Shown piece after piece: positions 31,997-41,420 of a stretch of DNA of 64,000 bases. Location of the stretch: positions 42,711-106,710 of the forward strand of contig JAJSAM010000004.1 in the NCBI GenBank assembly GCA_024274785.1, in the 5' to 3' direction. A program made the translations under genes and the position numbers. This stretch comes from Planctomycetota bacterium. GTDB taxonomy: Bacteria > Planctomycetota > JAJSAM01. The notes beneath the pieces are model-generated. The model was not told where the DNA came from. It searched no databases and was given only the letters and a program-made list of their open reading frames with translations. Positions within the stretch are counted from its first letter, which is position 1, and each line of letters begins with the position of its first letter.

Positions 31997-32623
31997 TTAC
32001 CGCTTCTGGACCTCCACGACGAACTGCTCGTTGACCTCGAACTGAACGTCGTCACGCTTCGGCAGTTCCAGGACCTTCCCCTTCGCCGGATCATGGGTGA
32101 CCTCGACCCAACTCGGGATGTTCCGGGACTTGGAAAGCTCGATGGCTTCCGCGAAGAGCTTCCTGCTGTTTTCGCGGTCCGCAGGCTCCATGACGTCCCC
32201 CGCCTTGACCAGGACGGAAGGGATGTTCACCTTCTTCCCGTTAACGCGGACGTGGCCGTGGCGGATCAACTGGCGGGCGTGCGCTCTCGAGAGTGAGTAG
32301 CCCATCCAGTAGAGAACGCTGTCCAGACGCCGCTCGAGGGTGGTGAGCAGGTTCTGGCCGGTGTTCCCCTTCTGGCGCTCGGCGATTTCGAAGTAGCGCT
32401 TGAACTGGCGGTCCATCACCCCGTACCAGCGCTTCACCTTCTGCTTCTCACGCAGCCGTTCACCATAAGCCGAACGACGGTGACGCCGCCAACTGTGCAT
32501 TCCGGGAGGGGTCTCCCGCCGCTTGATCGCACACTTGCCGGTAAAGCAACGGTTGCCCTTCAGGTAGAGCATCACGCCTTCGCGCCGGCACAGCTTGCAT
32601 TTCGAGTCCGTGTATCGAGCCAT
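31997..32623 (-). CDS. rpsD: 30S ribosomal protein S4 (zinc-binding form)
   Basis: 208 residues. Primary 16S-binding protein for the 5' domain and a translational repressor of the alpha operon in E. coli. The N-terminus retains the C+ zinc site C9/C12/C26/C31, lost in E. coli. The S4 RNA-binding domain carries RRLDSVLYWMGYSLSRAHAR and RQLIRHGHVRVNGKKVNIPS. Preceded by rpsK after 32 bases. Confidence 0.98.
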   Translation of the reverse strand: MARYTDSKCKLCRREGVMLYLKGNRCFTGKCAIKRRETPPGMHSWRRHRRSAYGERLREKQKVKRWYGVMDRQFKRYFEIAERQKGNTGQNLLTTLERRLDSVLYWMGYSLSRAHARQLIRHGHVRVNGKKVNIPSVLVKAGDVMEPADRENSRKLFAEAIELSKSRNIPSWVEVTHDPAKGKVLELPKRDDVQFEVNEQFVVEVQKR

Positions 32624-32655
32624 CCGTCAAACTCCGATCAGGAGGTAAGGTTCTT

Positions 32656-33042
32656 CTATACCCGCCGACGCTTCTTGGGCCGGCACCCGTTGTGGGGCAA
32701 CGGCGTAACATCTTCGATCACCCGGATCTTCAGGCCGTTCGCGGCCAGGCTCCGGATGGCGGATTCGCGGCCGGAACCGGGTCCCTTGACGCGGACCTCG
32801 AGTTCCCGGACGCCCATCTTCATCGCCTTGCTCGCCACCGATTCGGCGGCGCGCTGGGCGGCGAACGGCGTGGACTTCCGCGAACCGCGGTACTTCCCAC
32901 CTTCCACCGAGCCGGCGGATTCCCAGCAGATCGTCTCACCGCTCGGATCCGTCAGCGTGATGATCGTGTTGTTGAAAGTCGCCTTGATGTGCGCGATCGC
33001 CTTCGGGACGTTGCGCTTGATCTTCTTCTTGCTCTTGGCCAT
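32656..33042 (-). CDS. rpsK: 30S ribosomal protein S11
   Basis: 128 residues. Platform protein of the 30S subunit. [20 protein letters not shown] and [19 protein letters not shown] are the family signatures. It lies 6 bases after rpsM and 32 before rpsD, the standard alpha-operon order. Confidence 0.98.
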   Translation of the reverse strand: MAKSKKKIKRNVPKAIAHIKATFNNTIITLTDPSGETICWESAGSVEGGKYRGSRKSTPFAAQRAAESVASKAMKMGVRELEVRVKGPGSGRESAIRSLAANGLKIRVIEDVTPLPHNGCRPKKRRRV

Positions 33043-33048
33043 CGCTCA

Positions 33049-33432
33049 TTACCTCATCGACTTGATCGACTTCTTGCCGGCCACAGTGCGACGCGGGCCC
33101 TTCCGGGTGCGCGCGTTCGACCGCGTCCGCTGCCCGCGAACCGGCAGGCCGCGGCGGTGACGAAGCCCGCGATAGCAGGCGATGTCCTTCAACCGCTGGA
33201 TGTTCTGTGAGATCTGCCTTCTCAGTTGTCCTTCGACAACACACCGCTTCTCGATGATGGACGTGATCCGCGAGATTTCCTCGTCGGTCAGGTCCTTCGT
33301 CTTCACGAGAGGCTCGACTTTCGCCTCTTCGCAGATCATCTTCGAAGTCGTCTTGCCGATACCGAACAGGTACGTCAGGGCGATCGAGATCACCTTGTCG
33401 TTCGGAATGTCAACACCGAGGATACGTGCCAT
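33049..33432 (-). CDS. rpsM: 30S ribosomal protein S13
   Basis: 127 residues. Head protein contacting P-site tRNA through its basic C-terminal tail. The start [20 protein letters not shown], helix-two-turn-helix [12 protein letters not shown] and the [20 protein letters not shown] tail are typical. Follows rpmJ by 10 bases. Confidence 0.98.
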   Translation of the reverse strand: MARILGVDIPNDKVISIALTYLFGIGKTTSKMICEEAKVEPLVKTKDLTDEEISRITSIIEKRCVVEGQLRRQISQNIQRLKDIACYRGLRHRRGLPVRGQRTRSNARTRKGPRRTVAGKKSIKSMR

Positions 33433-33442
33433 CTGGTAACTC

Positions 33443-33556
33443 CTAGCCCTGACGCTGCTTGTGGCGCTTGTTCACGCAGATCACGCGGAGGACACCCTTC
33501 CTCCGGATGATCTTGCAGTTCTCGCAGATCCGCTTGACCGACGCCTTGACCTTCAT
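33443..33556 (-). CDS. rpmJ: 50S ribosomal protein L36
   Basis: 37 residues: [20 protein letters not shown], then [17 protein letters not shown]. The zinc ligands C11, C14, C27 and H32 are all present (zinc form). It lies between infA and rpsM, the usual place. Confidence 0.97.
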   Translation of the reverse strand: MKVKASVKRICENCKIIRRKGVLRVICVNKRHKQRQG

Positions 33557-33578
33557 CTCTTGCTCCTGCTCCCGCGAC

Positions 33579-33794
33579 CTAGCCGCGGTAGACGATTCTT
33601 CCCTTTTCCAGGTCGTAAGGAGAGATCTCGACCTGCACCTTGTCGCCCGGAAGGATACGGATGAAGTGCATCCGCATTTTCCCGCTGACGTGGCACAGGA
33701 TCACATGACCAGTCTCCAGTTCCACACGGAACCTCGCGTTCGGCAGTGATTCCCGGACGACGCCTTCAACCCGGATCGGTTCCTCTTTAGCCAA
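33579..33794 (-). CDS. infA: Translation initiation factor IF-1
   Basis: 71 residues, single OB fold covering the 30S A-site during initiation. [20 protein letters not shown] and [20 protein letters not shown] are conserved. The start overlaps the end of map by 8 bases. This map-infA-rpmJ order is common. Confidence 0.98.
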   Translation of the reverse strand: MAKEEPIRVEGVVRESLPNARFRVELETGHVILCHVSGKMRMHFIRILPGDKVQVEISPYDLEKGRIVYRG

Positions 33795-34572
33795 CTGCGG
33801 TCTCCTCGCTGGAATACCGGGTCAGAACTTCCGCTCCGTCCCCGGTTATCGCGATCATGTGCTCGAAATGAGCAGACGGCTTGCCGTCCCTGGTCACGAC
33901 AGTCCAGTTGTCGGGCAGAACCCGAACTTCGGCCGTCCCGATGTTCAACATCGGCTCCACACAGATCACCATGCCGGGTCGCAGCGTCACGCTGCCGCCC
34001 TTCGGGCCGCTATCCACGTAGTTCGGAACCTGCGGATCCTCATGCATCCGGGCGCCGATACCGTGTCCGGCGTACTCCCGGACAATACCGTAGCCACCGA
34101 TCTCCGCCTGTTCCTGCACCGCGCGAGACACTTCCCAGACCTTCACGCCCGGACCGATCGTCTCGATCGCCAGGGTCAGGCACAATTCCGTCGCGGCCAG
34201 GAGGTCCTGGCACTCCGCCGAAATCGAGCCGACCGCGAAGGTGCGGGCATTGTCTCCCACATACCCCTGATACCGGGCCCCCACGTCGATCCCGATGATA
34301 TCACCTTCCTCGAGGATGGTGTCCTCGTTCGGGATCCCGTGCACCACCTCTTCGTTTCGCGAGGCGCACACGTTCGCTGGAAAGCCGTGATACCCGTTGA
34401 ACTCACACGTCGCACCCCGGCTGCGGATGATCCGCTCGGCCTCCCGGTCGAGTTCGAGCGTCGAGATGCCCGGACGGACCATCTCTCCCACGCGATACAG
34501 GGCCTCGGCCGCGATACGACCCGCCTGTCGCATGATCTCGAGCTCACGAGAGTCCTTGATGACCGGAGCCAA
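33787..34572 (-). CDS. map: Methionine aminopeptidase, type I
   Basis: Removes the initiator methionine from nascent proteins. 261 residues. Metal ligands are in [16 protein letters not shown] (two Asp), [13 protein letters not shown] (His, with a second His in the latter), and the Glu residues of [14 protein letters not shown] ICVEPMLNI and [10 protein letters not shown]. The N-terminal SH3-binding zinc extension of some types is missing. It lies 5 bases after adk and overlaps infA. Confidence 0.97.
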   Translation of the reverse strand: MAPVIKDSRELEIMRQAGRIAAEALYRVGEMVRPGISTLELDREAERIIRSRGATCEFNGYHGFPANVCASRNEEVVHGIPNEDTILEEGDIIGIDVGARYQGYVGDNARTFAVGSISAECQDLLAATELCLTLAIETIGPGVKVWEVSRAVQEQAEIGGYGIVREYAGHGIGARMHEDPQVPNYVDSGPKGGSVTLRPGMVICVEPMLNIGTAEVRVLPDNWTVVTRDGKPSAHFEHMIAITGDGAEVLTRYSSEETAVG

Positions 34573-34577
34573 GAAAC

Positions 34578-35228
34578 CTACTCCTTCGCGATCGCCGTCT
34601 TGAGAGTCGCATAAACGTCATTCGGGGCACCCGCCGCCGACACCGTCGTCAGGAGATTGCGCTCCTCGTAGTAACCCACCAGGTCCCCGGTCTGCTCGCG
34701 GTAGACGCGCAAACGTTCCAGCACGGTCGCTTCCGTATCATCGGAACGCTGTATCAGCGCAGCACCGCATGTGTCGCACTTGCCTTCCGTCTGTGGCTTC
34801 AAGTACTTCACGTGGAAGTTCCGGCCGCAGGAGGGGCAGGTCCGCCGCCCGGTGAGACGTTCGACGACCTCGTCCTCGGAGAGCTCGAAGTAGACGACCT
34901 GGCCGACATTCCCGCCGGTCCGCTGTTCCAGCGCACGGGCCTGGGCCAGCGTTCTCGGGAAACCATCGAGCAGGTAGCCGGCCTCGCAGTCGTCGCTGGT
35001 GAGCCGGTCCGCGACCACGCCCGCCACAACCTCGTCCGGGACCAGCTCTCCACGGTCCATGTAACCCTTCGCGGCCGTCCCGAGTTCCGTCCCATCCCGA
35101 ACCGCGCTGCGAAGAATCTCACCCGTCGAGATGTGCGGAATGGCCAGGTCTTTTGCGAGCCGCACCGCCTGGGTCCCTTTGCCCGCGCCCGGAGGGCCGA
35201 GGAAGATAAAACGTCCGCCAGCCATCAT
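34578..35228 (-). CDS. adk: Adenylate kinase, zinc LID form
   Basis: Interconverts ATP + AMP and 2 ADP. 216 residues. P-loop GPPGAGKGTQ (11-20), AMP-binding STGEILR and DGFPRTLAQA, and a LID with four zinc cysteines (131, 134, 151, 154). The ATG at 35228 overlaps the secY stop (ATGA), with a second ATG right after it. Standard secY-adk-map order. Confidence 0.98.
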   Translation of the reverse strand: MMAGGRFIFLGPPGAGKGTQAVRLAKDLAIPHISTGEILRSAVRDGTELGTAAKGYMDRGELVPDEVVAGVVADRLTSDDCEAGYLLDGFPRTLAQARALEQRTGGNVGQVVYFELSEDEVVERLTGRRTCPSCGRNFHVKYLKPQTEGKCDTCGAALIQRSDDTEATVLERLRVYREQTGDLVGYYEERNLLTTVSAAGAPNDVYATLKTAIAKE

Positions 35229-36565
35229 CGCCTCCTCATGCTCCCGCTACCGCCCTTCATAAATCCTTCGTAGTTCCGCATTTCGAGGTGGCTGTTCAGC
35301 TTGTCCACGAGGTCGAGCGCCACACTCACCACGATCAGCACCGAGGTGCCGCCGAGGAACGAGGTCGCCATACCCGGCAGGTTCATCGTCGCGGTCAGGA
35401 GCTGCGGAAAGAGGGCGATGGCCGCGAGGAAGGCGGCACCGGCCACGGTCACGCGGATCATCACCTTCTCGAGGAAGTACGCGGTGCGACGACCGGGTCG
35501 GATTCCGGGCACGAAGGCTCCGTACTCCTTCATGTTCTTCGACATCTCCGCCGGGTTGAACATGAGGGCGGTCCAGAAGAACGAGAAGAAGAAGATGAGC
35601 CCGATATAGAACATCGAATAGACCCAGCCGCCACGGTAGAAAGCCTCGTAGATCCAGCTGATGTCGAGGGCGCTCGGACCGAAGAGGAACGTCGGGAACG
35701 CGAGCAGCGAGCTGGCGAAGATCACCGGCATCACGCTGGCCTGGTTCACGCGGATCGGCATGTAGTGCCGCTGCCCGCCGTAGACTTTACGGCCGCGGGT
35801 GAGCTTCGCGTACTGCACGGGGATTCTTCGTTGCCCCTTGGTGATATAGACGACCACCAGGACCACGAAGACGTACATGATGGCCAGCAGGATCGATTTG
35901 AGGATTTCACCTCTCACCGTCCCCTCGGCTTCCGCGCGGGCGAACATCTGCATGAAGCCCTGCGGCATGCGGGCCACGATGCCGGCCATGATCAGGAGCG
36001 AGATCCCGTTCCCCACGCCATGCTCGGTGATCTGCTCCCCGAGCCACATGAGGAAGATTCCGCCCGCGGTCAGAGCGAGCACCACCAGGGGTTTGAACCA
36101 GATGGCATTGTAGACTTCCCGGTCCACCACCGTCGGCAGCTCGCCACCCGGGGCCAGAAGTTTCAGCACGAAGATGGCCTGGACCAGACAGATCGGCACC
36201 GTGACCAGGCGTGTGTACTGGTTGATCTTCTTCTGACCGCTCGCGCCCTCTTTGCTGAGCTTCTCCAGCGCCGGCACCACCTTCGTCAACAGGCTGAAGA
36301 TAATGGACGAGGAAATGTAGGGCATGATGCCGAGGGAGAAGAGCCCGTAGGAGAGGAGTCCGCCGGCGGACAGCACATTGATGAGGCCGATGAGCTGCCC
36401 GCCGGCGATGCCGCCTTCCGCGTTCAGTTCCAGAATCCTCTGCATGCTCAGCCCCGGCAGCGGCACGTGCCACCCCAGGCGATAAACGAGGAGCAGCCCC
36501 AGCGTGAGCAGCACCTTGTTGCGGAGCTCGGATATTCGGAAGATGTTGAGGACGTTCTGGATCAT
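35225..36565 (-). CDS. secY: Protein translocase subunit SecY
   Basis: Channel subunit of the SecYEG translocon, 446 residues, ten transmembrane helices. FRISELRNKVLLTLGLLLVY near the N-terminus, LGIMPYISSSII, the plug region, and KTPEYGAFVPGIRPGRRTA-like MKEYGAFVPGIRPGRRTAYF before helix 8. Its ATG overlaps the rplO TGA (ATGA), and its stop overlaps adk, so translation is coupled on both sides. Confidence 0.98.
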   Translation of the reverse strand: MIQNVLNIFRISELRNKVLLTLGLLLVYRLGWHVPLPGLSMQRILELNAEGGIAGGQLIGLINVLSAGGLLSYGLFSLGIMPYISSSIIFSLLTKVVPALEKLSKEGASGQKKINQYTRLVTVPICLVQAIFVLKLLAPGGELPTVVDREVYNAIWFKPLVVLALTAGGIFLMWLGEQITEHGVGNGISLLIMAGIVARMPQGFMQMFARAEAEGTVRGEILKSILLAIMYVFVVLVVVYITKGQRRIPVQYAKLTRGRKVYGGQRHYMPIRVNQASVMPVIFASSLLAFPTFLFGPSALDISWIYEAFYRGGWVYSMFYIGLIFFFSFFWTALMFNPAEMSKNMKEYGAFVPGIRPGRRTAYFLEKVMIRVTVAGAAFLAAIALFPQLLTATMNLPGMATSFLGGTSVLIVVSVALDLVDKLNSHLEMRNYEGFMKGGSGSMRRR

Positions 36566-37011
36566 TTGATCTCGACTACGGTCCCGCCGGCCTTCTCGAT
36601 CTTATCCCTGGCCGTGGCACTGAAGCGGTGCGCCTTCACGGTCAGGGCCTTGTTCACGTCACCCTTGCCGAGGATCTTCAGCAGCGACTCGCGCTTCTTC
36701 ATGATCCCCTTGTCCTTCGCGACCTCGGGACCGACCTCTTCACCGACGGCAAAGTGCTCTTCGAGGTCCCGGACATTCAGGATGGCGTACTCGGTACGGA
36801 AGTTCTTGTTGTTGAAGCCCTTCTTGGGAAGCCGCCGGTTGATGGGCATCTGCCCACCCTCGTGCGCCAGCATGCCGACCCAGCCGGAGCGCGACTTCGC
36901 GCCGTTGTGGCCCCGGCCGGCGGTCTTGCCCTTGCCGGAAGACTCACCGCGGCCGATCCGGACTCTGCGATCCCGGGGACCGGCCTTCTTGTTTACATCC
37001 GAAAGATTCAT
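36562..37011 (-). CDS. rplO: 50S ribosomal protein L15
   Basis: 149 residues. GRGESSGKGKTAGRGHNGAK and FEGGQMPINRRLPKKGF-type GGQMPINRRLPKKGF are diagnostic. The ATG at 37011 overlaps the rpsE stop (ATGA). In most bacteria rpmD (L30) sits exactly here between rpsE and rplO; there is no room for it. Confidence 0.98.
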   Translation of the reverse strand: MNLSDVNKKAGPRDRRVRIGRGESSGKGKTAGRGHNGAKSRSGWVGMLAHEGGQMPINRRLPKKGFNNKNFRTEYAILNVRDLEEHFAVGEEVGPEVAKDKGIMKKRESLLKILGKGDVNKALTVKAHRFSATARDKIEKAGGTVVEIK

Positions 37012-37514
37012 GACAGGCTCACTCCCCTCAACTCTTCCGCATGCTTCCTGGAGCGGAGCATGTGGAAACCGTCGAAGACCGCCTTGACCTGGTTGATCGG
37101 GTTGTTGCTCCCGAACGACTTGGTCAGGATATCCTGGATCCCGGCCTTCTCGCAAACCGCGCGAACCGCGGCTCCGGCGATAACACCGGTCCCGGGGCTG
37201 GCGGGCTTCATGAGGACGCGGGCGGACCCGTACGTGCCGATGACCTCGTGCGGGATGGTGGTCCCGACGAGCGGCACGCGCAGGAGACGCTTCTTGGCGT
37301 CCTTGGTGCCCTTCTCGACACTCGGCGGGACCTCGTTGGCCTTGCCGTATCCCCAACCGACCACGCCGTTGTGGTTGCCCACCACCACGAGCGCGGAGAA
37401 AGAGAACCGCCGGCCACCCTTCACCACGGTGGCGCACCGGTTGATCTTCACCACGTTGTCCTCGAGGACCAGGCCCTCGGCGTCGACGAAATCTGTGATC
37501 TTCCTGGACTTCAT
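37008..37514 (-). CDS. rpsE: 30S ribosomal protein S5
   Basis: 168 residues. Fidelity protein near the mRNA entry. N-terminal double-stranded-RNA-like domain with VVKGGRRFSFSALVVVGN, then VPLVGTTIPHEV and PGTGVIAGAAVRAVCE. The ATG at 37514 starts MKSRKITDF; upstream in-frame sequence is not S5-like. Preceded by rplR at 52 bases and followed directly by rplO. Confidence 0.98.
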   Translation of the reverse strand: MKSRKITDFVDAEGLVLEDNVVKINRCATVVKGGRRFSFSALVVVGNHNGVVGWGYGKANEVPPSVEKGTKDAKKRLLRVPLVGTTIPHEVIGTYGSARVLMKPASPGTGVIAGAAVRAVCEKAGIQDILTKSFGSNNPINQVKAVFDGFHMLRSRKHAEELRGVSLS

Positions 37515-37566
37515 TCTTTGTCCTTTGCTTCGGTACCCCGGCCGACTGGCGAGCCTCCCGGGAACC

Positions 37567-37941
37567 TCAGAAAACGAGCCCGCCTTCACGGGCGCCGTCA
37601 CTGAGCGCCTTGATGCGGCCATGATACTTGTATGGACCACGGTCGAGGCGAACCTCGGTCAGGCCCTTGTCTTTTGCCTTCGCGGCGATATCGAGCCCCA
37701 CCTCTTTCGCGGCGTCACAGTTCCCGCCGTACTTCGAGCTGAGTCCCTTCGCGCGCTCGAGCATCAGACTCGAACTCGACGCCAGCGTCTCGCCGCTCAG
37801 GTCGTCGATCAGCTGAACATAAATGTACCGGCTGCTGCGAAACACCGACAACCGGGGCCGATCGGCCGTGCCGCGGACTTTCTTCCGGTTGCGCATCGTG
37901 CGCCGCCGGGTCCTCTGCGCTGTTTTCTTCCACTTCTTCAT
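37567..37941 (-). CDS. rplR: 50S ribosomal protein L18
   Basis: 124 residues. 5S rRNA-binding protein of the central protuberance. RPRLSVFRSSRYIYVQLIDD and the C-terminal DRGPYKYHGRIKALSDGARE are conserved. It lies 21 bases after rplF. Confidence 0.98.
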   Translation of the reverse strand: MKKWKKTAQRTRRRTMRNRKKVRGTADRPRLSVFRSSRYIYVQLIDDLSGETLASSSSLMLERAKGLSSKYGGNCDAAKEVGLDIAAKAKDKGLTEVRLDRGPYKYHGRIKALSDGAREGGLVF

Positions 37942-37962
37942 CTTGAGAGCGCCTCTGACCGC

Positions 37963-38517
37963 TTACTTGTCACCGGAAACAAACGACTTGCCGGCCTTGC
38001 GAATGACCCGCTCGTCGAGGTAACGGATACCCTTGCCGTTGTAGGGCTCCGGCGGCCGTACCCGGCGGATGTTCGCCGCGAACTGACCGACCTCCTGCTT
38101 GTCACAGCCCGACACCACAATCCTCTGGTTGGTCGGCGTCTCGAGCGTGAGAGTCTCCGGCACCGTGAAGTGAACAGGGTGACAGAAACCGATCGCCAGC
38201 GTGAGCCGCTTGCCATCCATCTTGGCCGTGTAACCGACACCGACGATCTCAAGCGTCTTCTTGTAGGGCGTGTGTACGCCCGTCACCGCCGCAGCCACCA
38301 GGCTCCTCGTGAGCCCATGCATCGAGCGATGCAGTTTCGAGTCGTTCGGACGCTCGACGCGGAGCACCTTGCCCCCCTCCTCCTCGATGAGTTTCATCGA
38401 AGGATGAACGCGAGCGGTCACCGTGCCGTGCGGCCCCTTCACCTCGACAGACGTTTTTCCGATCGAAACGGAAACGCCGTCGGGCAGGGTTATGGGCTGC
38501 CTACCGATCCGGGACAT
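37963..38517 (-). CDS. rplF: 50S ribosomal protein L6
   Basis: 184 residues. Two repeated alpha/beta domains. MSRIGRQPITLPDGVSVSIG at the start and EPYNGKGIRYLDERVIRKAG near the end. The ATG at 38517 is chosen because L6 begins with MSRIG; it lies 2 bases after the rpsH stop. Confidence 0.98.
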   Translation of the reverse strand: MSRIGRQPITLPDGVSVSIGKTSVEVKGPHGTVTARVHPSMKLIEEEGGKVLRVERPNDSKLHRSMHGLTRSLVAAAVTGVHTPYKKTLEIVGVGYTAKMDGKRLTLAIGFCHPVHFTVPETLTLETPTNQRIVVSGCDKQEVGQFAANIRRVRPPEPYNGKGIRYLDERVIRKAGKSFVSGDK

Positions 38518-38519
38518 GG

Positions 38520-38918
38520 TTACCAGACCTCCGCGAGGACTTCCCCGCCGACGTTCTGCTTCAGACACTCACGGTCGGACAGCACCCCACGCGGGGTGGA
38601 GATGATACGCACTCCCTGCCCGTCCAGCAGCGGCGCCATGTCGCGAACCCCGGAGTAGATCCGGCAGCCCGGCTTGGAGACTCGCTGCAGGTGACGGATC
38701 ACCCGTTCGCGATCGCGTCCGTATTTGAGGTAGATCCGAACGGTGGGGAACTTGACGTCTTCCAGGTCTTTGAACTCCTGGATGAAGCCTTCCCTCTTCA
38801 GAACCGCCAGGGTACCTCGCTTGAGGTTGGACGCCGGACAATCAACCACTGCCCGGCCGATCCGGTTCGCGTTGCGGATCCTCGTCAGAAGGTCCGCGAG
38901 TGGGTCGGTCATCGACAT
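38520..38918 (-). CDS. rpsH: 30S ribosomal protein S8
   Basis: 132 residues. Binds the central domain of 16S and, in E. coli, represses the spc operon at rplE. MTDPLADLLTRIRNANRIGR and the C-terminal STPRGVLSDRECLKQNVGGE are diagnostic. Lies 46 bases after rpsN. Confidence 0.98.
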   Translation of the reverse strand: MSMTDPLADLLTRIRNANRIGRAVVDCPASNLKRGTLAVLKREGFIQEFKDLEDVKFPTVRIYLKYGRDRERVIRHLQRVSKPGCRIYSGVRDMAPLLDGQGVRIISTPRGVLSDRECLKQNVGGEVLAEVW

Positions 38919-38964
38919 ACAATACTCCCGGGAGGCAAGTGCTTCCCTCCCGCAGTCACAGTTT

Positions 38965-39150
38965 TCACCAGGAAGCCTTCTTCACACCGGGGATCTCACC
39001 CTTCAGGGCAAGCTCCCGGAAACAGATCCGGCAGATCTGGAACTTCCGGTAATAAGCCCTCGGCCTTCCGCAGATCCGACAACGGTTGTAGGCCCGGACC
39101 TTGTACTTGGGCCGCCGATTGGCCTTCTCGATGAGACACTTCTTGGCCAC
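38965..39150 (-). CDS. rpsN: 30S ribosomal protein S14, zinc type
   Basis: 61 residues, the short zinc-binding type. C24-x2-C27 ([16 protein letters not shown]) and C40-x2-C43 ([10 protein letters not shown]) form the zinc knuckle. Follows rplE by 10 bases. Confidence 0.98.
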   Translation of the reverse strand: MAKKCLIEKANRRPKYKVRAYNRCRICGRPRAYYRKFQICRICFRELALKGEIPGVKKASW

Positions 39151-39160
39151 GGAGCTCTCC

Positions 39161-39709
39161 TCAGTTCGACCGGAAGGGCATTCCGAGCGCCTTCAACATT
39201 TCGAAGGACGTCTCGTCGGTCCCATTCCGGATCGTAATCGTCACGTTCATACCCTGGGTGTTCTCCACCGAGTCGAGATCGATCTCCGGAAAGACGATCT
39301 GTTCAGAGAGCCCCATGTTGTAGTTGCCGCGGCCGTCGAACGACCGGGGAGATAGTCCGCGGAAGTCACGGATACGGGGGATCACCACAGAGATCAGGCG
39401 GTCGAGGAACTCGAACATCCGCCTCCCTCTCAAGGTGACCATACAGCCGATCGCGTTGCCTTCACGCAGTTTGAAACCGGAAACGGAACGACGGGCGATC
39501 GTAATCCGGGCCTTCTGACCGGTGATGATCCCGAGATCGCGAGCGGCGTCCTCCAGGAACTTCCGGTTCTCGGTGGCCTTGCCGACGCCCATGTTCACGA
39601 CGATCTTCTCCAGCCTCGGAGCCTCCATGGGGTTCGTCATGGAGAACCGCTCCATCAAGGCCGGTCTGACCGTTTCGTAGTATTGATCTTTCAGCCGCGG
39701 GTTATCCAT
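39161..39709 (-). CDS. rplE: 50S ribosomal protein L5
   Basis: 182 residues. 5S rRNA-binding protein contacting P-site tRNA. Conserved [42 protein letters not shown] [20 protein letters not shown]. It lies 3 bases after rplX. Confidence 0.98.
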   Translation of the reverse strand: MDNPRLKDQYYETVRPALMERFSMTNPMEAPRLEKIVVNMGVGKATENRKFLEDAARDLGIITGQKARITIARRSVSGFKLREGNAIGCMVTLRGRRMFEFLDRLISVVIPRIRDFRGLSPRSFDGRGNYNMGLSEQIVFPEIDLDSVENTQGMNVTITIRNGTDETSFEMLKALGMPFRSN

Positions 39710-39712
39710 GGC

Positions 39713-40138
39713 CTACTCCTTGGACTTCTTTGCTTTCTTGCCGGCGCTGGTCTTCTTGCCGGCCCCACGCTTCCGGGATCCAGGCGCCTCACCGATCACC
39801 TCGCCGCTCTTCCTGGCGAAGCGCTCCCAACCGCGGGACCCCTTCTCCGGCTGAGCCTGACGCTTTCCGACTTTCGTCACGGTCTCGCCATCGGAGTCCA
39901 GAACCATCACGTTGGAGATGTGGATCGCCGCCTCGCGCTTCACGCGGCCGCCCTGGGGGTTCTGCTGGCTGGGCCTGATGTGCCGGTGGACGAGGTTGAC
40001 CCCCTCCACCACCACCCGCGATTTCTCACGGAGCACGCGCAGCACGCGCCCGGTCTTGCCCTTGTCGTCACCGGCGATCACCATGACCTCATCGTCACGG
40101 AGTACGCGGTGGCAGTGGGGGCGACGGTTCGTTCCCAT
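39713..40138 (-). CDS. rplX: 50S ribosomal protein L24 with basic tail
   Basis: 141 residues against about 104 in E. coli. Assembly initiator. KOW motif VMVIAGDDKGKTGRVLRVLR, then VEGVNLVHRHIRPSQQNPQG and REAAIHISNVMVLD. The last 40 residues are a Lys/Gly-rich extension (RKRGAGKKTSAGKKAKKSKE). The ATG at 40138 shares a base with the rplN stop (TGATG); a GTG one codon upstream is also possible. Confidence 0.97.
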   Translation of the reverse strand: MGTNRRPHCHRVLRDDEVMVIAGDDKGKTGRVLRVLREKSRVVVEGVNLVHRHIRPSQQNPQGGRVKREAAIHISNVMVLDSDGETVTKVGKRQAQPEKGSRGWERFARKSGEVIGEAPGSRKRGAGKKTSAGKKAKKSKE

Positions 40139-40506
40139 CACACCACCTCCGAGGCCAGGCTCACGATCTTCATGTAGTTCTTCCGGCGAAGCTCGCGGGC
40201 GACCGCACCGAAGATCCGAGTGCCCTTGGGGTTGCCGTCGTCATCCACGATCACCATCGCGTTCCGGTCGAAACGAACGTAGGAGCCGTCGTTGCGGCGG
40301 ACGTTCTTCTTCGTCCGGACGACCACACCCCTCACAATCTGTCCCTGCTTGACGTCGCCGCCGGGCAGCGCGCGCTTGACGGTGGCGACGATGATGTCAC
40401 CGACCGTGGCGTAGCGCCGCTTCGACCCGCCGAGCACCTTGATGCACATGGCACTCCGGGCCCCGGTGTTGTCAGCGACGTCGAGCCTCGTCTGAGCCTG
40501 GATCAT
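40138..40506 (-). CDS. rplN: 50S ribosomal protein L14
   Basis: 122 residues, the usual length. Binds 23S domain at the subunit interface. [17 protein letters not shown] and [20 protein letters not shown] are diagnostic. Shares one base with rpsQ upstream (TGATG). Confidence 0.98.
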   Translation of the reverse strand: MIQAQTRLDVADNTGARSAMCIKVLGGSKRRYATVGDIIVATVKRALPGGDVKQGQIVRGVVVRTKKNVRRNDGSYVRFDRNAMVIVDDDGNPKGTRIFGAVARELRRKNYMKIVSLASEVV

Positions 40507-40793
40507 CAGTCATCTCCTCCGGGCTCGGCGATGACGCGACCGGCGGCGGGCGTGACGATCTTCAGGAGCCGCCAGCACTTCGTTCGGGACATCGGCCGCA
40601 TCGCGGCGAGTTCCACAAGATCGCCGTCCCGAGCATCATCGTTCTCGTCGTGGGCGTAGTACGTCGTGAACTTCCGGACGTACTTGCCGTAGCGGGGATG
40701 CTTCACCCGGCGCTCGGACTTCACCACGATCGTCTTCTGCATACGGTCGGAGACAACCCGACCCTGCACGGTCTTCAGCCTGCCACGTTCCAT
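40506..40793 (-). CDS. rpsQ: 30S ribosomal protein S17
   Basis: 95 residues. OB-fold protein binding 16S helices 7 and 11. [30 protein letters not shown] and the [14 protein letters not shown] strand are conserved. Lies 3 bases after rpmC. Confidence 0.98.
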   Translation of the reverse strand: MERGRLKTVQGRVVSDRMQKTIVVKSERRVKHPRYGKYVRKFTTYYAHDENDDARDGDLVELAAMRPMSRTKCWRLLKIVTPAAGRVIAEPGGDD

Positions 40794-40796
40794 GAT

Positions 40797-41003
40797 CTAG
40801 CCCTCCCCTCGGAGCTCGCGCTCACGAAGGACCGTCTTGATCCGCGCTACTTCCTTGCGCAGCCTCTTCAGGAGCTGCGGGTCGGTCGCCCGCTCGGATG
40901 CCTGCTGAAAGCGAAGGTTGAAGCACTCGCGACGCTTCTCTTCCAACTCGCTCCGGAGGTCGCCGGACTCGCGCTTCCGATACTCTGCCGTACTGGCCTT
41001 CAT
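40797..41003 (-). CDS. rpmC: 50S ribosomal protein L29
   Basis: 68 residues, coiled-coil protein near the exit tunnel. ELEEKRRECFNLRFQQASER and RLRKEVARIKTVLRERE are the family helices. The ATG at 41003 overlaps the rplP stop by one base (TGATG); an upstream in-frame start would intrude into rplP. Confidence 0.96.
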   Translation of the reverse strand: MKASTAEYRKRESGDLRSELEEKRRECFNLRFQQASERATDPQLLKRLRKEVARIKTVLRERELRGEG

Positions 41004-41419
41004 CAGCGGATCCCTCGCTTCACGAACCTGCACCTCACCGGCAGCTTGTGGGCCACGCGGTTCAGCGCCTGCTGCGCAAACTCCTCCGGGACCCCGCCGA
41101 TCTCGTACATCACGGTGCCCGGGCGAACACCCGCCGCCCAGAACTCGATTTCGCCCTTTCCCTTGCCCATCCGGGTTTCCGCCGGAGTCGAGGTCCAGGA
41201 TTTGTGCGGGAAGATCCTGATCCAGATCTTTCCTTCGCCGGCGAGAAAGTGGCTGGCCGCGATCCGGCCGGCCTCGATCTGCTGGCCGTTGATCCAGCCG
41301 CGGGTCTCGGCCATGAGACCGTAGTCCCCGAAGGAGACGCGGTTACCGCGCGTGGCGTTCCCGCGAAGGTTCCGCCGTTGCGACTTCCGGTACTTGACCC
41401 TCTTTGGCATCAGAGGCAT
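41003..41419 (-). CDS. rplP: 50S ribosomal protein L16
   Basis: 138 residues. Helps shape the A-site of the large subunit. MPKRVKYRKSQRR start, GDYGLMAETRGWINGQQIEA, GKGKGEIEFWAAGVRPGTVM. A second ATG at residue 4 is equally plausible as start. Lies 1 base after rpsC. Confidence 0.98.
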   Translation of the reverse strand: MPLMPKRVKYRKSQRRNLRGNATRGNRVSFGDYGLMAETRGWINGQQIEAGRIAASHFLAGEGKIWIRIFPHKSWTSTPAETRMGKGKGEIEFWAAGVRPGTVMYEIGGVPEEFAQQALNRVAHKLPVRCRFVKRGIR

Positions 41420-41420
41420 A

